From Marinococcus halotolerans DSM 16375 (GTDB lineage: Bacteria > Bacillota > Bacilli > Bacillales > Marinococcaceae): a stretch of 64,000 nucleotides of DNA. The translations under genes and the position numbers were made by a program. Below the pieces are notes generated by a model. That model saw only the letters and a list, made by a program, of their open reading frames with translations, was not told the origin of the DNA and did not search any database. The DNA lies in assembly GCF_000420725.1 (NCBI RefSeq), contig NZ_ATVM01000004.1, positions 165,122 through 229,121 of the forward strand, read 5' to 3'. Positions 1 through 9,095 of the stretch are shown here, in pieces (position 1 is the first letter of the stretch; every line of letters begins with the position of its first letter).

Positions 1-320
1 TGCAGGGCGTTAAGATAGCAGGCACGAAGAAGTTCGTCAGAAGGCTTGTCGACCCCGTAAACGGGCCCGAGGCAGTGAATAATATAATCGTTTGGCATTT
101 GAAATCCCTTTGTAATCACAGCATCTCCGGGAGAAATAGGGGCCAGCGGTCTGCAGGCTTCTTCGAGCTCCGGGCCGGCAGCCCGGTGAATGGCACCGGC
201 AACCCCTCCACCGGTTAAAAGCTGGGCGTTGGCGGCATTGATCACAGCTTCGAGGTCGTCCTGCTTTGTAATATCACCTTTGACAGATTCGATGGTGATA
301 CCCTGGTATTCTGTCTGCAT
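1..320 (-). CDS. Macro-domain protein (ADP-ribose or O-acetyl-ADP-ribose hydrolase family), 3' end cut off
   Basis: The start ATG at 318-320 is preceded by GGGAGG on the minus strand, and the frame stays open to the window edge, giving about 106 N-terminal residues. The protein begins MQTEYQGITIESVKGDITKQ. It shows the macro-domain hallmarks: VKGDIT, an N-A-A-N segment near residue 33 and a glycine-rich LTGGGVAGAIH loop that in this family contacts the distal ribose of ADP-ribose. Family members remove ADP-ribose or deacetylate O-acetyl-ADP-ribose in the cytoplasm. The C-terminal third is outside the window, so completeness cannot be judged. It is divergent from the copper ATPase gene. Confidence 0.85.
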   Translation of the reverse strand, partial: MQTEYQGITIESVKGDITKQDDLEAVINAANAQLLTGGGVAGAIHRAAGPELEEACRPLAPISPGDAVITKGFQMPNDYIIHCLGPVYGVDKPSDELLRACYLNAL

Positions 321-409
321 AAACGATTTCGCCTCCCATACATTATTTGTAGAGCCTTTTCCCTTATCCCTGCTCTTTTATGCGGAGAGTCTTTTGTTTA
401 TTAATTTTT

Positions 410-426
410 ATACAGGGGTAGGGTAT
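410..426. promoter_or_regulatory. Candidate CsoR/CstR-type operator upstream of the copper ATPase
   Basis: ATACAGGGGTAGGGTAT has matching ATAC/GTAT ends and GGGTA/TACCC character, the type of site bound by CsoR-family repressors. It sits about 30 bp before the ATPase ATG, in the divergent spacer with the macro-domain gene. No good sigma-A -35/-10 pair is obvious around it. Assignment rests on motif resemblance and on the similar TACCC-N4-GGGTA site in front of the CstR-like gene at 21653. Confidence 0.4.
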
Positions 427-457
427 TTGAAGGAATAATTTTAAAGGAGGCGGGTTA

Positions 458-2479
458 ATGGCACACGAACACGGAGCTCATGGACAAGAGCAGCATGAAG
501 AGCACGAAGGCCACGGCGGGGGACATGATCATCATGAACACCACAGCGCTATGATTGCTGACTTTAAACGAAGGTTTTTCGTATCCCTTATTTTAACCGT
601 TCCTATTTTGCTTTTGACCCCAGTGATCCAGGGCTTTCTTGGCCTTGAATGGGCTTTTCCCTCTGATCAGTGGGTGCTTTTCGGGCTCGCAACAGTCGTA
701 TTCTTTTACGGCGGCTGGCCGTTTTTAACCGGAGCAGTAGACGAATTGAAGCAAAAAAGTCCGGGAATGATGACGCTGATCGGGCTTGCTGTCGTCGTAG
801 CGTACGGATACAGCACTATGGTGGTGTTTGGCTGGGAAGGCACTCAGTTTTTCTGGGAGCTCGCTACGTTGATCGACATCATGCTCCTCGGACACTGGAT
901 CGAAATGCGCTCGATTATGGGGGCCTCAAACGCTCTGCAGGAGCTGATTAAGCTCATGCCTCATGAAGCCCGCCGGGTGAAAGCAGACGGAGATACAGAA
1001 GAGGTAAGCGTGGACGCACTTCAGCAGGGGGACCATGTTCTTATTAAACCGGGAGAAAAAGTGCCGGTGGACGGGACGATTATTAAAGGAAAATCTTCGG
1101 TAGATGAATCCATGCTGACCGGAGAGTCGCTCCCGGTGGAAAAGAACGAGCAGGACGAGGCCATTGGAGGAGCAGTCAACCAGGACGGAAGCTTAACCAT
1201 TGAAGTAACAAAAACCGGTGATCAGACGTATCTTTCGCAGGTTGTTACGCTTGTACAGGAAGCCCAGGAATCCAAGTCGCGGGCTCAGGACCTGGCAAAC
1301 CGGGCAGCTAAATGGCTGTTTTATGCTGCACTCGGCTCGGGCATCGTGACGTTTATTATCTGGCGGCTGGTAAGCGGTTCGACAGACAGTGCAGTAGAAC
1401 GGGCGGTTACTGTAATGGTGATCAGCTGTCCCCACGCTCTCGGTCTCGCAGCGCCGCTCGTCGTGTCTGTTTCTACGGCTTTATCCGCAAAACAGGGACT
1501 GCTGATTCGTAACCGGCCGCCGTTTGAAAGTGCCCGGAAGCTCGATGCGGTCATTTTTGACAAAACAGGGACTTTGACCCAGGGAAGCTTTGGCGTAACC
1601 GACGTTGTTCCAGGTGGCAGTTATTCTGAAGAGCAGGTGCTTGAATTTGCCGGCTCCGTGGAGCAGGAATCGGAGCATCCGCTCGCAGAAGGAATTGTTA
1701 ATGAAGCTAAGGCTCGCAAAATCAGGCTGTATGAGGTAGAAGACTTTCAAACGATGACCGGCCAGGGGCTCGAAGGATCTGTGAACGGATCTTCGGTGAA
1801 AATTGTCAGTCCCGGCTATATGAAAGACCATCAGCTGACGTATGATGAGAAAACCTTCGGGGAGAAAGCAGAAGAAGGAAAAACGGTCGTGTTTGTGCTG
1901 GTTGATGGAGAGCTAATCGGAATGGTGGCGCTCGCTGATATGGTAAGAGAATCCGCCAAAGAAGCTGTGGAGCGCTTAAACGAGCAGGGAATCAAACCGA
2001 TAATGCTCACGGGGGACAATCAGCGCGTGGCAGACTGGGTAGCTGCCCAGCTTGGCATTGAAGAAGTTTACGCGGAAGTGCTGCCGGATCATAAAGCAGA
2101 GCAGGTAAAGAAAGTACAGCAATCCGGCAGAAAGGTTGCGATGACCGGCGACGGTATCAATGATGCCCCGGCGCTTGCGACAGCGGATGTTGGTATTGCG
2201 ATTGGCAGCGGCACGGATGTTGCAATGGAAACCGCCGATATTGTCCTTGTACAGAGCAACCCGCTCGATGTGCTTTCTGTTATTGAGCTGTCCGGGAAAA
2301 CGTACCGGAAAATGGTTCAGAATCTCTGGTGGGCTGCCGGCTATAACATTGCTGCTATACCGCTTGCAGCCGGTGTGCTGGCACCGGTCGGCATTCTGCT
2401 GAGTCCGGCTGTTGGAGCGCTGTTGATGAGTATCAGTACGGTAGTAGTAGCTGTCAACGCGCAGCTGCTGCGAACGTAG
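458..2479 (+). CDS. copB: Copper-translocating P-type ATPase, CopB (CPH, P1B-3) type
   Basis: This 673-residue P1B heavy-metal ATPase should pump copper out across the cytoplasmic membrane using ATP. The first 30 residues are very rich in histidine (repeated HG and HH), and no CxxC metal-binding domain is present. The membrane metal site is Cys-Pro-His (C324-P325-H326) instead of CPC, which is typical of CopB-type pumps. The phosphorylated aspartate lies in DKTGT (D368), with TGES in the actuator domain and [10 protein letters not shown] near the C-terminus. The start has an AAAGGAGG site. It appears to be a single-gene unit ending in a strong terminator, and a TACCC-type operator lies just upstream. 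Confidence 0.93.
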   Translation: MAHEHGAHGQEQHEEHEGHGGGHDHHEHHSAMIADFKRRFFVSLILTVPILLLTPVIQGFLGLEWAFPSDQWVLFGLATVVFFYGGWPFLTGAVDELKQKSPGMMTLIGLAVVVAYGYSTMVVFGWEGTQFFWELATLIDIMLLGHWIEMRSIMGASNALQELIKLMPHEARRVKADGDTEEVSVDALQQGDHVLIKPGEKVPVDGTIIKGKSSVDESMLTGESLPVEKNEQDEAIGGAVNQDGSLTIEVTKTGDQTYLSQVVTLVQEAQESKSRAQDLANRAAKWLFYAALGSGIVTFIIWRLVSGSTDSAVERAVTVMVISCPHALGLAAPLVVSVSTALSAKQGLLIRNRPPFESARKLDAVIFDKTGTLTQGSFGVTDVVPGGSYSEEQVLEFAGSVEQESEHPLAEGIVNEAKARKIRLYEVEDFQTMTGQGLEGSVNGSSVKIVSPGYMKDHQLTYDEKTFGEKAEEGKTVVFVLVDGELIGMVALADMVRESAKEAVERLNEQGIKPIMLTGDNQRVADWVAAQLGIEEVYAEVLPDHKAEQVKKVQQSGRKVAMTGDGINDAPALATADVGIAIGSGTDVAMETADIVLVQSNPLDVLSVIELSGKTYRKMVQNLWWAAGYNIAAIPLAAGVLAPVGILLSPAVGALLMSISTVVVAVNAQLLRT

Positions 2480-2516
2480 AAAAAATCCGGGAGGCAGAAA
2501 GCCTTCCGGATTTTTT
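2480..2516. terminator. Bidirectional rho-independent terminator between copB and rpiA
   Basis: A stem of about 15 bp starting AAAAATCCGGGAGGC and closing GCCTTCCGGATTTTT encloses a 5-nt loop. A and T runs flank it, so it can stop transcription of both convergent genes. Confidence 0.9.
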
Positions 2517-2537
2517 AATGAAATTATAAGGGTAGTT

Positions 2538-3221
2538 TTACCGTTTATTTTTGAACGTTTCAGCTCCACCGTCTGTTCCTGCAATAATGATATCTGCCAT
2601 ATCAGCAAATAAACCTGTTTCCACGACGCCGACCAGCTGAATCAGCTGGTGATGCAGCTCATCCGGCCGTTCGATCAGCTGAAAATCGCAATCGATCACG
2701 TAGTTGCCGTTATCTGTTTTAAATGGGTCGCCGCGGTCGCGGCGAAGCACAGGATCACAGCCCAGCGATTGGATATCGCGTGCAGTTTTCTGCCACCCAA
2801 AGGGGGTGATTTCGACCGGCAGTGGAAAGGAGCCGAGCTGTTGCACAATTTTGCTTTGATCCACAGCAATAATCAGCTTATCTGCTGCGTCGGCAATAAT
2901 TTTTTCTCTTAATAGGGAACCGCCCCCTCCCTTGGTCATATGAAAGTCAGGGTCGACCTCGTCTGCCCCGTCAATGGCCACATCTGCTTTCGTCATGTCG
3001 CTCGAGAAGTATACGAGCGGCACATTAAATTCCTTTGCCCACTGCTCTGTAGCAGGGGAGGAAGGAATGCCCTGGATGTGCATCCCCTGCTGGACAAGTT
3101 CTCCAAGCTTCTGCATGACCCAGTACATAGTGGATCCCGAGCCCAGGCCGACAATAGAATTATCTGAAATATATTCGACAGCCTTTGCTGCTGCATCTTG
3201 TTTTTGCTGTTCCCTGGACAT
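2538..3221 (-). CDS. rpiA: Ribose-5-phosphate isomerase A
   Basis: This enzyme interconverts ribose 5-phosphate and ribulose 5-phosphate in the non-oxidative pentose phosphate pathway. The 227-residue length is normal for RpiA. Visible motifs are the phosphate-binding GLGSGSTMYW near residue 25, AIDGADEVDP, KGGGGSLLREK and a C-terminal GTDGGAET. The ATG follows AAAGGAGC. It is transcribed alone, convergent with copB and divergent from the sulfotransferase gene. Confidence 0.96.
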   Translation of the reverse strand: MSREQQKQDAAAKAVEYISDNSIVGLGSGSTMYWVMQKLGELVQQGMHIQGIPSSPATEQWAKEFNVPLVYFSSDMTKADVAIDGADEVDPDFHMTKGGGGSLLREKIIADAADKLIIAVDQSKIVQQLGSFPLPVEITPFGWQKTARDIQSLGCDPVLRRDRGDPFKTDNGNYVIDCDFQLIERPDELHHQLIQLVGVVETGLFADMADIIIAGTDGGAETFKNKR

Positions 3222-3418
3222 AAAAAAAGCTCCTTTAGGATGTATTTAAGCAGGCTATTTCCTTTTCGGTCTCTCGCCAAACCTGAGGCACAACTTCAAC
3301 TGCTCGTCCCAATTCTTTTATTGTACCAAAATAATCCAAAAGAAAAACCAGACGTCATAATTACGATGAAAAAGGGTAGAGAAAAACGAATGTATCACGC
3401 TAAAAAGGAGTGTATTCA

Positions 3419-4477
3419 ATGACGGAACCAGTATTTATTATTTCTACCGGGAGGAGCGGATCCACAGCTTTGTCCAGCTGTATTAATCTCCATCCTAAAC
3501 TTGTAAGCCTGTCTGAAATGATTCTTTCTGTTCATTATAATTTTGGGATCAGCGGTGAAGAATGGAAGGGGTTCGAAAAACAAATATGGACAGGAAGCGA
3601 ATTCTGGGAGCTTCTCGCTCAAAAGGAACCAATACGACTGGCTCCATATGAAAAGAAAGGATTATACAATAAGGAAATACTCTATGAGAGAACGGAAAAT
3701 ACTTTATTTAACGAAAAAACGGGGCTGCCGGCTATTGCTTCCATCACCCTTCCTCACCTGACCGATGAACCGGATAAGCTGTATCAGGAGCTTGAAGAAA
3801 ACGTGCCGGCGTTTCCGGAAGGCTCGCTGCCGCAACAATACAGCCGCCTGTTTGAGTGGATGCAGCAACGGTTTGATGGCGACACGTGTGTGGAGCGTTC
3901 CGGCTTTTCTACAGACGCAGTCGAATACTTAATAGACATGTTCCCAAAGGCCAAATTTGTTTTTTTATACCGGGACCCCCGGGAAATTGCTGTGGCTTTT
4001 AACCGCTTTCAGACGATGAAGATGGGAAAAGCTATTTTAAGGGCGATGGAAGAAATAGGCGCTGATCCCTCGGACCCGTCCACGGAGGCTGAAAAGCTTG
4101 GCTCCTACCGGTGGCTGCACCCGGATTATTTTGAACTTGAACAGCTGCACCAGATGGACATGTCGTACACGGAACTCGGGTCCTGGATTTCAAACTCACT
4201 GCTGCACGCAGGCCGTGTGATCGAAGGCCTGCCGGAGACTCAGCAGCACTGGCTTCGGTATGAAGACCTGTTGAAAACACCGGAAAGAGAGCTCGAGCGC
4301 CTGATTACATTTATAAATCCGCCGTCTGCGTCAAAGGAAGCAAACGAACAATGGATAAAAAAAAGTGTCGTACAAATTAATCCCAAGCCGGACACGTGGC
4401 CGGAGCTCCCGGAAGAGAAGCGATCTGCGCTGGAAGAAGCGGCAGGGCCGGCACTTCGTTATTTAGGCTATGCGTAA
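3419..4477 (+). CDS. Sulfotransferase-family protein
   Basis: This 352-residue cytoplasmic protein should transfer sulfuryl groups from PAPS to an unknown acceptor. Near the N-terminus it has the 5'-phosphosulfate-binding P-loop (FIISTGRSGSTALSS). A 3'-phosphate motif follows in the middle (FVFLYRDPREIAVAF), and a later RYEDLL segment is typical of the fold. An upstream in-frame GTG exists at 3410, but AAGGAG at 3405-3410 lies 8 nt before the ATG at 3419, so that ATG is chosen. Neighbours (rpiA, zinc alcohol dehydrogenase) give no hint of the substrate. Sulfolipid, polysaccharide or antibiotic modification are all possible. Confidence 0.8.
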   Translation: MTEPVFIISTGRSGSTALSSCINLHPKLVSLSEMILSVHYNFGISGEEWKGFEKQIWTGSEFWELLAQKEPIRLAPYEKKGLYNKEILYERTENTLFNEKTGLPAIASITLPHLTDEPDKLYQELEENVPAFPEGSLPQQYSRLFEWMQQRFDGDTCVERSGFSTDAVEYLIDMFPKAKFVFLYRDPREIAVAFNRFQTMKMGKAILRAMEEIGADPSDPSTEAEKLGSYRWLHPDYFELEQLHQMDMSYTELGSWISNSLLHAGRVIEGLPETQQHWLRYEDLLKTPERELERLITFINPPSASKEANEQWIKKSVVQINPKPDTWPELPEEKRSALEEAAGPALRYLGYA

Positions 4478-4570
4478 CCAGGCGTTTACAAATGCGCATA
4501 ATCGGAAAAGAGTATTTTAAACCAGTAACTCCAGGCACAGATTAAAATACAGAAAGGCTGGTCTAAAATA

Positions 4571-5704
4571 ATGAAGGCAGTAACGATTCAAGGCAAAGAA
4601 CACATGGAAGTCAAAGAAGTTGCAGACCCGAAAATTGAACGTAGCGATGACATGATTGTACGCATTACAGCCAGTGGTATTTGTGGATCGGACTTGCATT
4701 TATATAAAGGCGGTATTCCGACGCCGGAGGATTACGTTGTCGGCCATGAGCCGATGGGAATCGTAGAAGAGGTCGGTCCCGATGTAAAAACGCTGAAAAA
4801 AGGAGACCGCGTTGTTATTCCATTTAACATTGGATGCGGTGAGTGCTATTACTGCAATCATCAAATGGAAAGCCAGTGCGACAATTCCAACCCGCACGCT
4901 GAAATGGGCGGGCTATTCGGCTTCTCTGAGGATTTCGGGAACTTCCCGGGCGGTCAGGCGGAGTATCTGCGTGTACCGTATGCTGACTTTACTTCCTTTA
5001 AAGTGCCGGAAGATAGTGAATTGAAGGACGAAAGCGTATTGTTCCTTTCGGACGTCGTGCCTACTGCATTCTGGAGCATTGAAAATAGCGGGGCCACTTA
5101 TGGAGATACAATTATTATTTTAGGCTGCGGTCCTATTGGATTAATGGCCCAGAAATTTGCATGGATGAAAGGGGCGTCCCGCGTCATTGCCGTCGATCAG
5201 GTGCCGCACCGTCTCGAGCATGCAAGAAGAACAAACAACGTGGAGACGTATAACTTCAGTGATACAAAAGAAATAGGCAAGCTGCTTCATGAAGACACGA
5301 AAGGCGGCGCAGATGTAGTCGTTGATTGTGTAGGCATGGATGGCACCGTGCCACCGGATACAACATTCGGTTCTGAAAGCGACAATCAGTTTGGCACTAT
5401 CAGCCCAATTGTGACAGCTTCTCAGTCTGTGAAGAAGAACGGAGTCGTGCAGCTGACTGGTGTTTACGGCACCGAAGCCAACAGCTTCCCAATCGGTGAT
5501 TTCTTTACAAGAAACGTTGCGCTTACGATGGGGCAGGCGCCGGTCATTCATATGATGCCAAGCCTTTACCGGATGATTGAAAACAAACTATTCGATCCGA
5601 CGGATATTATTACGCACCCAATTCCTTTAGAGGATGCAGCTGAAGGCTACCGCATCTTTGATGAAAAAGAAGACGGCAATATTAAAGTAATTTTGAAGCC
5701 ATAA
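4571..5704 (+). CDS. Zinc-dependent alcohol dehydrogenase, formaldehyde-dehydrogenase-like
   Basis: This 377-residue medium-chain dehydrogenase/reductase has the catalytic zinc motifs GICGSDLHLY and GHEPMG. The four-cysteine structural zinc loop is C-G-E-C-Y-Y-C with a later C near residue 100, and the NAD(P) Rossmann motif is ILGCGPIGLMAQ. An insertion around residues 255-285 resembles glutathione-independent formaldehyde dehydrogenase-like proteins. It oxidises a primary or secondary alcohol or polyol in the cytoplasm, but the substrate cannot be read from sequence. The ribosome-binding site is weak (GAAAGG, long spacing). It is a monocistronic unit with its own terminator. Confidence 0.88.
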   Translation: MKAVTIQGKEHMEVKEVADPKIERSDDMIVRITASGICGSDLHLYKGGIPTPEDYVVGHEPMGIVEEVGPDVKTLKKGDRVVIPFNIGCGECYYCNHQMESQCDNSNPHAEMGGLFGFSEDFGNFPGGQAEYLRVPYADFTSFKVPEDSELKDESVLFLSDVVPTAFWSIENSGATYGDTIIILGCGPIGLMAQKFAWMKGASRVIAVDQVPHRLEHARRTNNVETYNFSDTKEIGKLLHEDTKGGADVVVDCVGMDGTVPPDTTFGSESDNQFGTISPIVTASQSVKKNGVVQLTGVYGTEANSFPIGDFFTRNVALTMGQAPVIHMMPSLYRMIENKLFDPTDIITHPIPLEDAAEGYRIFDEKEDGNIKVILKP

Positions 5705-5721
5705 AACAATTCTAATATAAC

Positions 5722-5760
5722 AAATGCGGAACCTTGTAATTTTTACAGGTTCCGCATTTA
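5722..5760. terminator. Rho-independent terminator after the zinc alcohol dehydrogenase
   Basis: Stem AAATGCGGAACCT pairs with AGGTTCCGCATTT, with an A/T-rich loop. The A and T flanks would allow function in either direction. Confidence 0.85.
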
Positions 5761-5818
5761 TTATGTTAAAAAAGTGATATATGACTCGATTAGAACTGCT
5801 GGCAGAATAAAAATAAAA

Positions 5819-5834
5819 TGTTCCACGTGAAACA
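5819..5834. other. parS chromosome-partitioning site (ParB/Spo0J binding)
   Basis: TGTTCCACGTGAAACA is identical to the consensus bound by Bacillus Spo0J (ParB). It lies in the short spacer between the alcohol dehydrogenase terminator and the acetyltransferase gene. ParB nucleates here, spreads, and recruits SMC to the origin region. Confidence 0.9.
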
Positions 5835-5839
5835 CTGTA

Positions 5840-6388
5840 TTAAGCATTTTTATAGTAGACCAGGTTATCTGTCCATGCACCGTTTTCGTAAATGAATCTC
5901 TTGCGCGCACATTCGTATTCCATTCCGACTTTTTCTGCAAGAGAAATGGATGGGTGATTATCAACATTAATGTGAACTTCTATCCGGTGAAAATGCAGAT
6001 CATCAAAAGAAGCACATAGAACCTCCTGTACGGCTTCTTTCCCAAAGCCCCGGTTCCAGTGCTGGTTATGAATCATATAGCCGAGCATGCCCCATTGAAA
6101 CTCTTCACGTATTAACGTAGTAATATCAGCATGCCCAAGGTGATTTCCGTCCTTATGAAAAATATCATATACATAGGTGCTGTCCTCTTCTTTCATCACT
6201 TTTCTCTGCTGAATCATATCTATAAATTTTGTTTTAGTTAAACGGCTGATTTCCGGACGCCCGGGATCGTATAAATGCTGGGAGGGTTTTCGTTCCGATA
6301 GTGCCTGCCTGTAGCTCTCAAAGTCATCCGGCTGCAGTGGGCGCAGAATTAAACGCTCCGTTTTTCTATTTCTTTGCTGAAGCTTCAT
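5840..6388 (-). CDS. GNAT-family N-acetyltransferase, RimJ/RimL-like
   Basis: The 182-residue protein matches ribosomal-protein-type acetyltransferases. It has an N-terminal TERLILRPLQPDD segment, a central WGMLGYMIHNQHWNRGFGKEA that forms the acetyl-CoA pyrophosphate-binding loop, and HRIEVHINVDNHPSISLAEKVG. The acceptor may be a protein alpha-amine or a small molecule. A longer frame starts at 6409, but AGGAGG lies 6 nt before the ATG at 6388, so that start is preferred. It stands alone, with parS just past its stop. Confidence 0.85.
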   Translation of the reverse strand: MKLQQRNRKTERLILRPLQPDDFESYRQALSERKPSQHLYDPGRPEISRLTKTKFIDMIQQRKVMKEEDSTYVYDIFHKDGNHLGHADITTLIREEFQWGMLGYMIHNQHWNRGFGKEAVQEVLCASFDDLHFHRIEVHINVDNHPSISLAEKVGMEYECARKRFIYENGAWTDNLVYYKNA

Positions 6389-6515
6389 TTTATACCTCCT
6401 GTTGCTCATGCAGAAATATTAAAGTTCTCACGATTGAAATGAAGGTAAAAGAGAGAGGGAAATAGTTCGATTTTATTATATTAATATATTTTATTCTCTG
6501 TGTTTTTCTATAATG

Positions 6516-6552
6516 AAAAAGCCCCGTCTCTTGGAGCGAAGAGAGGAGCTTA
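6516..6552 (-). terminator. Rho-independent terminator downstream of ywbE
   Basis: On the minus strand AAGCTCCTCTCTT pairs imperfectly with AAGAGACGGGGCTT and is followed by a T run. It lies just past the ywbE stop. Confidence 0.65.
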
Positions 6553-6566
6553 AGGATGCTGTGAAT

Positions 6567-6758
6567 TTAATGAATATGTTTGACGCGTCCTACCTGACCG
6601 TCCTCAAGCCGGACTTTAATACCGTGTGGATGGCTCGGAGAATTGGTTAGTAAATCTTTAACGGTTCCACGGGTCAGCGCACCGCTCCGCTGATCTTTTT
6701 TTAATACAATATCTACTTCTGCTCCCGGGGTAACATCTTTACGCTTTGTGCCGTCCAT
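6567..6758 (-). CDS. ywbE: YwbE-family small protein
   Basis: This 63-residue protein matches the conserved Firmicute YwbE family (DUF2196), including the typical phrases GAEVDIVLKKDQRSG, LTRGTVKDLLTNS and HPHGIKVRLEDGQVGRV. The pattern suggests a small SH3-like beta-barrel, but no molecular function is known. The start follows AAAGGA. It is monocistronic with its own terminator. Confidence 0.9.
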   Translation of the reverse strand: MDGTKRKDVTPGAEVDIVLKKDQRSGALTRGTVKDLLTNSPSHPHGIKVRLEDGQVGRVKHIH

Positions 6759-6854
6759 AACATGTCCTTCCTTTCAAAGGTGATGCTTTATTATAGCAGA
6801 CAACCGAAAAGAGAAAACAATAAATTCTCTTTTCCGTATTGCTGCACCACCGGA

Positions 6855-7778
6855 TTAAATAAGAATGCCGAGCCATACGGCACTTAGCATGGCAATCAGC
6901 AACAGAGTCTTTTCTACAGCTGATACGTGCTCGGGATTGGAGTTATCCATGCGGAGGACCAGGATAAGAGATACTGCCATAAGTACAGCAAGCCCTGCTG
7001 CCGCCCAAAAACGGTCGGTGCCGAGCCAAAAGATAGTGAGCCCCGAAATCACTAAATAACATACAGCAGGCATGTGAGCGTAAGGTGAGCCAAATTTACG
7101 GGTGAACCAGACTACAGTGGTACGCTTTTCGGGAGAGGCCTGCATGTCCGCTTTTCGGTCCGGAATGTGATGGACCATCACCCAGGCCAGGCAGATCATG
7201 GCATTTATAAATGCGTTCTGCAAAGCCCATTCCGGAATGGTGCCGAGCGCCAGCCAAGCCCCGCCGAGACCGAGCGAAAATATGGAGGGAAACAGACTCA
7301 GCCATTCTCCGAGAAATGGTTTGTAGCTGAGGCTGAGCGGCAGGGAATAGGAAGCTGCTGCCCAGACGCCTATAACAAGAAGCACGCCTACTTTGATATA
7401 ACCAAAGATAAAACAAAGTACGGCGGTGCCAATCAATGCAATAGCGAGCCATTTTCCCACCAGCCATAACGATTTTAACGACATGGCATTGGTCTGCAGA
7501 ACGCGGCTCCCTCCGGAAAGAATAGCAGGACTGTGTTCATCCGTGCCTGAAAGATAGTCAGCATAATCATTAAAAGCGTGGGTGAGAAGCCCATGAATAA
7601 GAAAAGCGCCAATGGCGAGGAGAATAAAAATAGCTGTCAAATAAGAAGCAGAGAGAGACGAGTATAAAAAAAGCGGAAGCATGGTAGATACAATTGTAGC
7701 GATGCTTGAAGATATAACAGCAATGGCACGAACAAGCATCCACGCACTGCGCAGCGTCCCGGCGAACTGATTGGCCAT
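6855..7778 (-). CDS. UbiA-superfamily prenyltransferase (membrane)
   Basis: This 307-residue polytopic membrane protein has about eight hydrophobic segments. The first prenyl-diphosphate/Mg2+ motif is near residues 70-80 (NDYADYLSGTD), and a second aspartate-rich motif (IPDRKADMQAS) is near residue 208. Both match UbiA-type enzymes such as MenA, which transfer a polyprenyl chain to an aromatic acceptor. The second motif departs from the usual DxxxD-GK pattern (ASPEKR), so the substrate may not be dihydroxynaphthoate. It follows chrA on the same strand, but a strong terminator separates them. The start has AAAGGA at 8-nt spacing. Confidence 0.8.
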   Translation of the reverse strand: MANQFAGTLRSAWMLVRAIAVISSSIATIVSTMLPLFLYSSLSASYLTAIFILLAIGAFLIHGLLTHAFNDYADYLSGTDEHSPAILSGGSRVLQTNAMSLKSLWLVGKWLAIALIGTAVLCFIFGYIKVGVLLVIGVWAAASYSLPLSLSYKPFLGEWLSLFPSIFSLGLGGAWLALGTIPEWALQNAFINAMICLAWVMVHHIPDRKADMQASPEKRTTVVWFTRKFGSPYAHMPAVCYLVISGLTIFWLGTDRFWAAAGLAVLMAVSLILVLRMDNSNPEHVSAVEKTLLLIAMLSAVWLGILI

Positions 7779-7887
7779 TCACATCTTTCCTTTCTGATTC
7801 CTGAGGATTTCAATTTTTCTGGTACCAGTATCCCATTTCCTGGCGGTTTCGTACAGCATCCAGGGAAGAGAAGCCGGCTGAGAGCAG

Positions 7888-7920
7888 AAAAAAGGCGCTG
7901 TTCTATAAAAGAACAGCGCC
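7888..7920 (-). terminator. Rho-independent terminator overlapping the chrA stop codon
   Basis: GGCGCTGTTC and GAACAGCGCC form a perfect 10-bp stem with a 7-nt loop, followed by TTTTTT on the minus strand. The chrA stop codon (7903-7905) lies inside the hairpin. Confidence 0.88.
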
Positions 7921-9078
7921 TGCGGCTGCGCCGCTGACAACGATTACCCACGGCGGAAGCTTCCAGAAGGCAAGCATTGTGAATAGAAAAGCAGCGAGTA
8001 TAAAATCAAGCGAAGTCGTAATGGATGACGTCCAGATTGGATTATAAAAGGCAGCCAGAAGGATACCTACTACAGCAGCATTTACCCCGGTCAATACGCC
8101 TTTCATATGAGTATTTTTACGGAGCAGAGACCAAAACGGCAGCGCCCCGATAATTAAAAGAAAAGCCGGTAAAAAGATGCCCGCAGAGGCCACCAGGGCT
8201 CCCTGCCATCCGGAGAGGACCGTGCCCAGGTAGGAAGCAAAGGTGAATAAAGGTCCCGGCACAGCCTGAGCCGCACCGTAGCCTGCGAGAAAGGTCTCTT
8301 CACTCAACCATCCGGTCGGGACGAACTCCCGCTCCAGCAGAGGAAGAACAACGTGACCGCCGCCGAATACGAGTGACCCTGCGCGGTAGAAGCTGTCAAA
8401 CATGGCTACGAAGGTAGAACCGGTCCACTCCCGTAGAAGCGGCAGCGCAGCGAGCAAAACAAAAAAGAGTGCCAGGCAGAAAACACCTGTTTTGCGCGAA
8501 ACGGTTTCGATGACCGCTGTATTATCTGCCTCCTGGACCGAGCGGTACAACACCCATCCAGCACCGCCGGCTGCGAGTATGACGAGTACCTGGGCAAGGG
8601 ATGTCTGCCATAAAAGAGTACCGCTCATGGCGAGAAGGGCAATGGTGCGCCTCTGAAGATCAGGTGTGAGCTTCTGGGCCATGCCCCATATCGCATGCGC
8701 AACAACTGCCACAGCAACAATTTTCAGCCCCTGGAGCCAGCCGGCATCGCTGACGTCGAGGCCTTCAAGTGCGAGGGCGAAGATTACTAAAGCAATAACG
8801 GAAGGGAGGGTGAATCCGAGAAAGGAAATAAACCCTCCAACGAGACCGCCCCGGACAATGCCTATCCCTATACCGACCTGACTGCTGGCAGGGCCGGGAA
8901 GAAACTGGCATAAGGCGACCAGATCCGCATAGCTCTGCTCGTCGAGCCACTTTCTGCGTCGTACGTATTCTTCATGAAAATAGCCTAAATGGGCGATAGG
9001 GCCGCCAAAAGAGGTCAGTCCGAGCCGCGTGGAAATCAAAAATATTTCCAGCCATTTTTGCCCCAATGTTTTTTCCAT
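7903..9078 (-). CDS. chrA: Chromate transporter, ChrA (CHR) family, two-domain form
   Basis: This 391-residue inner-membrane protein is made of two homologous CHR halves. The N-terminal half carries GLTSFGGPIAHLGYF and FLPGPASSQVGIGIG. The C-terminal half carries SLVFGGGHVVLPLLE and AAQAVPGPLFTFASYLG. Proteins of this type expel chromate by proton antiport, although many close relatives have no tested substrate. It lies 17 nt downstream of a PadR regulator, and the pair probably forms one operon controlled from the palindrome at 9416. The last codons run into the terminator hairpin. Confidence 0.92.
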   Translation of the reverse strand: MEKTLGQKWLEIFLISTRLGLTSFGGPIAHLGYFHEEYVRRRKWLDEQSYADLVALCQFLPGPASSQVGIGIGIVRGGLVGGFISFLGFTLPSVIALVIFALALEGLDVSDAGWLQGLKIVAVAVVAHAIWGMAQKLTPDLQRRTIALLAMSGTLLWQTSLAQVLVILAAGGAGWVLYRSVQEADNTAVIETVSRKTGVFCLALFFVLLAALPLLREWTGSTFVAMFDSFYRAGSLVFGGGHVVLPLLEREFVPTGWLSEETFLAGYGAAQAVPGPLFTFASYLGTVLSGWQGALVASAGIFLPAFLLIIGALPFWSLLRKNTHMKGVLTGVNAAVVGILLAAFYNPIWTSSITTSLDFILAAFLFTMLAFWKLPPWVIVVSGAAAGAVLL

Positions 9079-9095
9079 GGCGTTCTCTCCTGTCT

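Noticed and set aside
190..438. Plus-strand frame of 82 codons opposite the macro-domain gene
   Set aside because: It is antisense to a clear macro domain, has no ribosome site, and its tail runs through the copB promoter region.
1976..2608. Long minus-strand frame (210 codons) opposite copB and rpiA
   Set aside because: It lies antisense to two well-supported genes and across a strong terminator; the protein has no recognisable domain.
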